A DNA stretch of 5,700 nt from a candidate division KSB1 bacterium. Lineage in GTDB: Bacteria > Zhuqueibacterota > JdFR-76 > DREG01. Location of the stretch: assembly GCA_022566355.1 (NCBI GenBank), contig JADFJB010000187.1, forward strand, positions 1-5,700, read 5' to 3'. A program made the translations under genes and the position numbers. Each line of letters starts with the position of its first letter. Positions within the stretch are counted from its first letter, which is position 1. This document shows, piece after piece, positions 5,448 through 5,700 of the stretch. The notes under the pieces were generated by a model, which saw only the letters and a program-made list of their open reading frames with translations, searched no databases and had not been told where the DNA came from.

Positions 5448-5700
5448 CTAATGCGACATTACTAATACCAATATCACCCCGTCGCCTGTCTTCAAGCCTT
5501 CCAATGCTTTGCCTATAATTGCGCCTTCACAAGATTTTGCTTTAGCACAAAGCATAGCATAACCGGGTTTGTTGGATACAGTCAACAAATCTCCCGGAAG
5601 GATAGGTCCGTTATCGGTTGTTACTTTTACTGGTACACGTCCCATCAGGGTGAGCATAGGATGGCCTACTTTTAGCAAAGGATTTCCAATAGATAAAACG
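5448..5700 (-). CDS. C-terminal part of a third paralog with the shared capping domain (runs off the window)
   Basis: The frame is open to the right edge of the window, so the gene starts beyond 5700; 83 C-terminal residues are visible. The methionine-like TTG near 5678 is an internal leucine, not a start. The visible part reads VLSIGNPLLKVGHP, then TLMGRVPVKVTTDNGPI, PGDLLTVSNKPGYAM, a CX5C cysteine pair, GAIIGKALEGL and ends VLVMSH before TAG. Over the last 69 residues it matches paralog A at about 50 positions without gaps, closer than paralog A is to paralog B (about 39). It therefore appears to be a more recent duplicate of paralog A, or the reverse. The N-terminal modules cannot be seen. 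The gene is followed after 57 bases by the signal-peptide fossil. Confidence 0.88.
   Translation of the reverse strand, partial: VLSIGNPLLKVGHPMLTLMGRVPVKVTTDNGPILPGDLLTVSNKPGYAMLCAKAKSCEGAIIGKALEGLKTGDGVILVLVMSH

Noticed and set aside
5448-5678. Reading the right-edge gene as a complete 76-codon ORF
   Set aside because: The first residue would be a TTG, the frame stays open to 5700, and the sequence is only the end of a domain that is about twice as long in the neighbours.

Overview
This window looks like bacterial chromosome from an AT-rich, Gram-negative-type organism. All three complete genes encode proteins with Sec-type signal peptides, Shine-Dalgarno-like motifs precede several starts, and long AT-rich gaps separate the genes. 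The protein types (a periplasmic TPR protein of the kind common in Acidobacteria, Planctomycetes and Bacteroidota/Ignavibacteria-like lineages, and secreted modular proteins with GIGTxxP repeats) suggest an environmental FCB-like or related phylum. That placement is an inference from family resemblance; no rRNA or marker gene is present.

Layout. Positions 1-299 are an AT-rich leader with a short GC-rich island holding two small hairpins (130-160), then a six-codon mini-ORF (300-320) whose stop overlaps the start of the next gene. Positions 317-1927 (+) encode a 536-residue exported tetratricopeptide-repeat protein. It converges on the minus-strand genes across a short gap that contains a striking period-9 inverted repeat (1933-1988). 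Everything to the right is on the minus strand, with the upstream side at the right edge: a partial gene entering at 5700 and ending at 5448; a signal-peptide-only gene fossil (5280-5390) with an amber codon at position 2; a 442-residue secreted protein (3621-4949); and a 411-residue secreted protein (2017-3252).

The three minus-strand genes form a paralogous array. Their C-terminal halves share one two-part domain (GLVF.VER.TGNV...GAD.AE..., then GRVPVK...GDLL...PGYAM.C.....C...IIGKA), while the N-terminal halves of the two complete members are unrelated to each other. The C-terminal domain resembles the C-terminal autoprocessing/chaperone-type domains (Peptidase_G2-like) of phage appendage proteins, and the middle of the 442-residue protein carries GIGTxxP repeats also seen in tail-fibre-like proteins. 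The array therefore looks like a set of exported fibre or surface proteins with a common C-terminal cap and exchangeable N-terminal parts. Function is not known from sequence alone.

Likely expression. The gaps upstream of the two complete minus-strand genes are long (368 and 498 bases) and contain reasonable sigma-70-like promoter candidates, so these paralogs are probably transcribed as separate units rather than as a tight operon. No tRNA, rRNA, CRISPR array, insertion sequence or transposase was seen.
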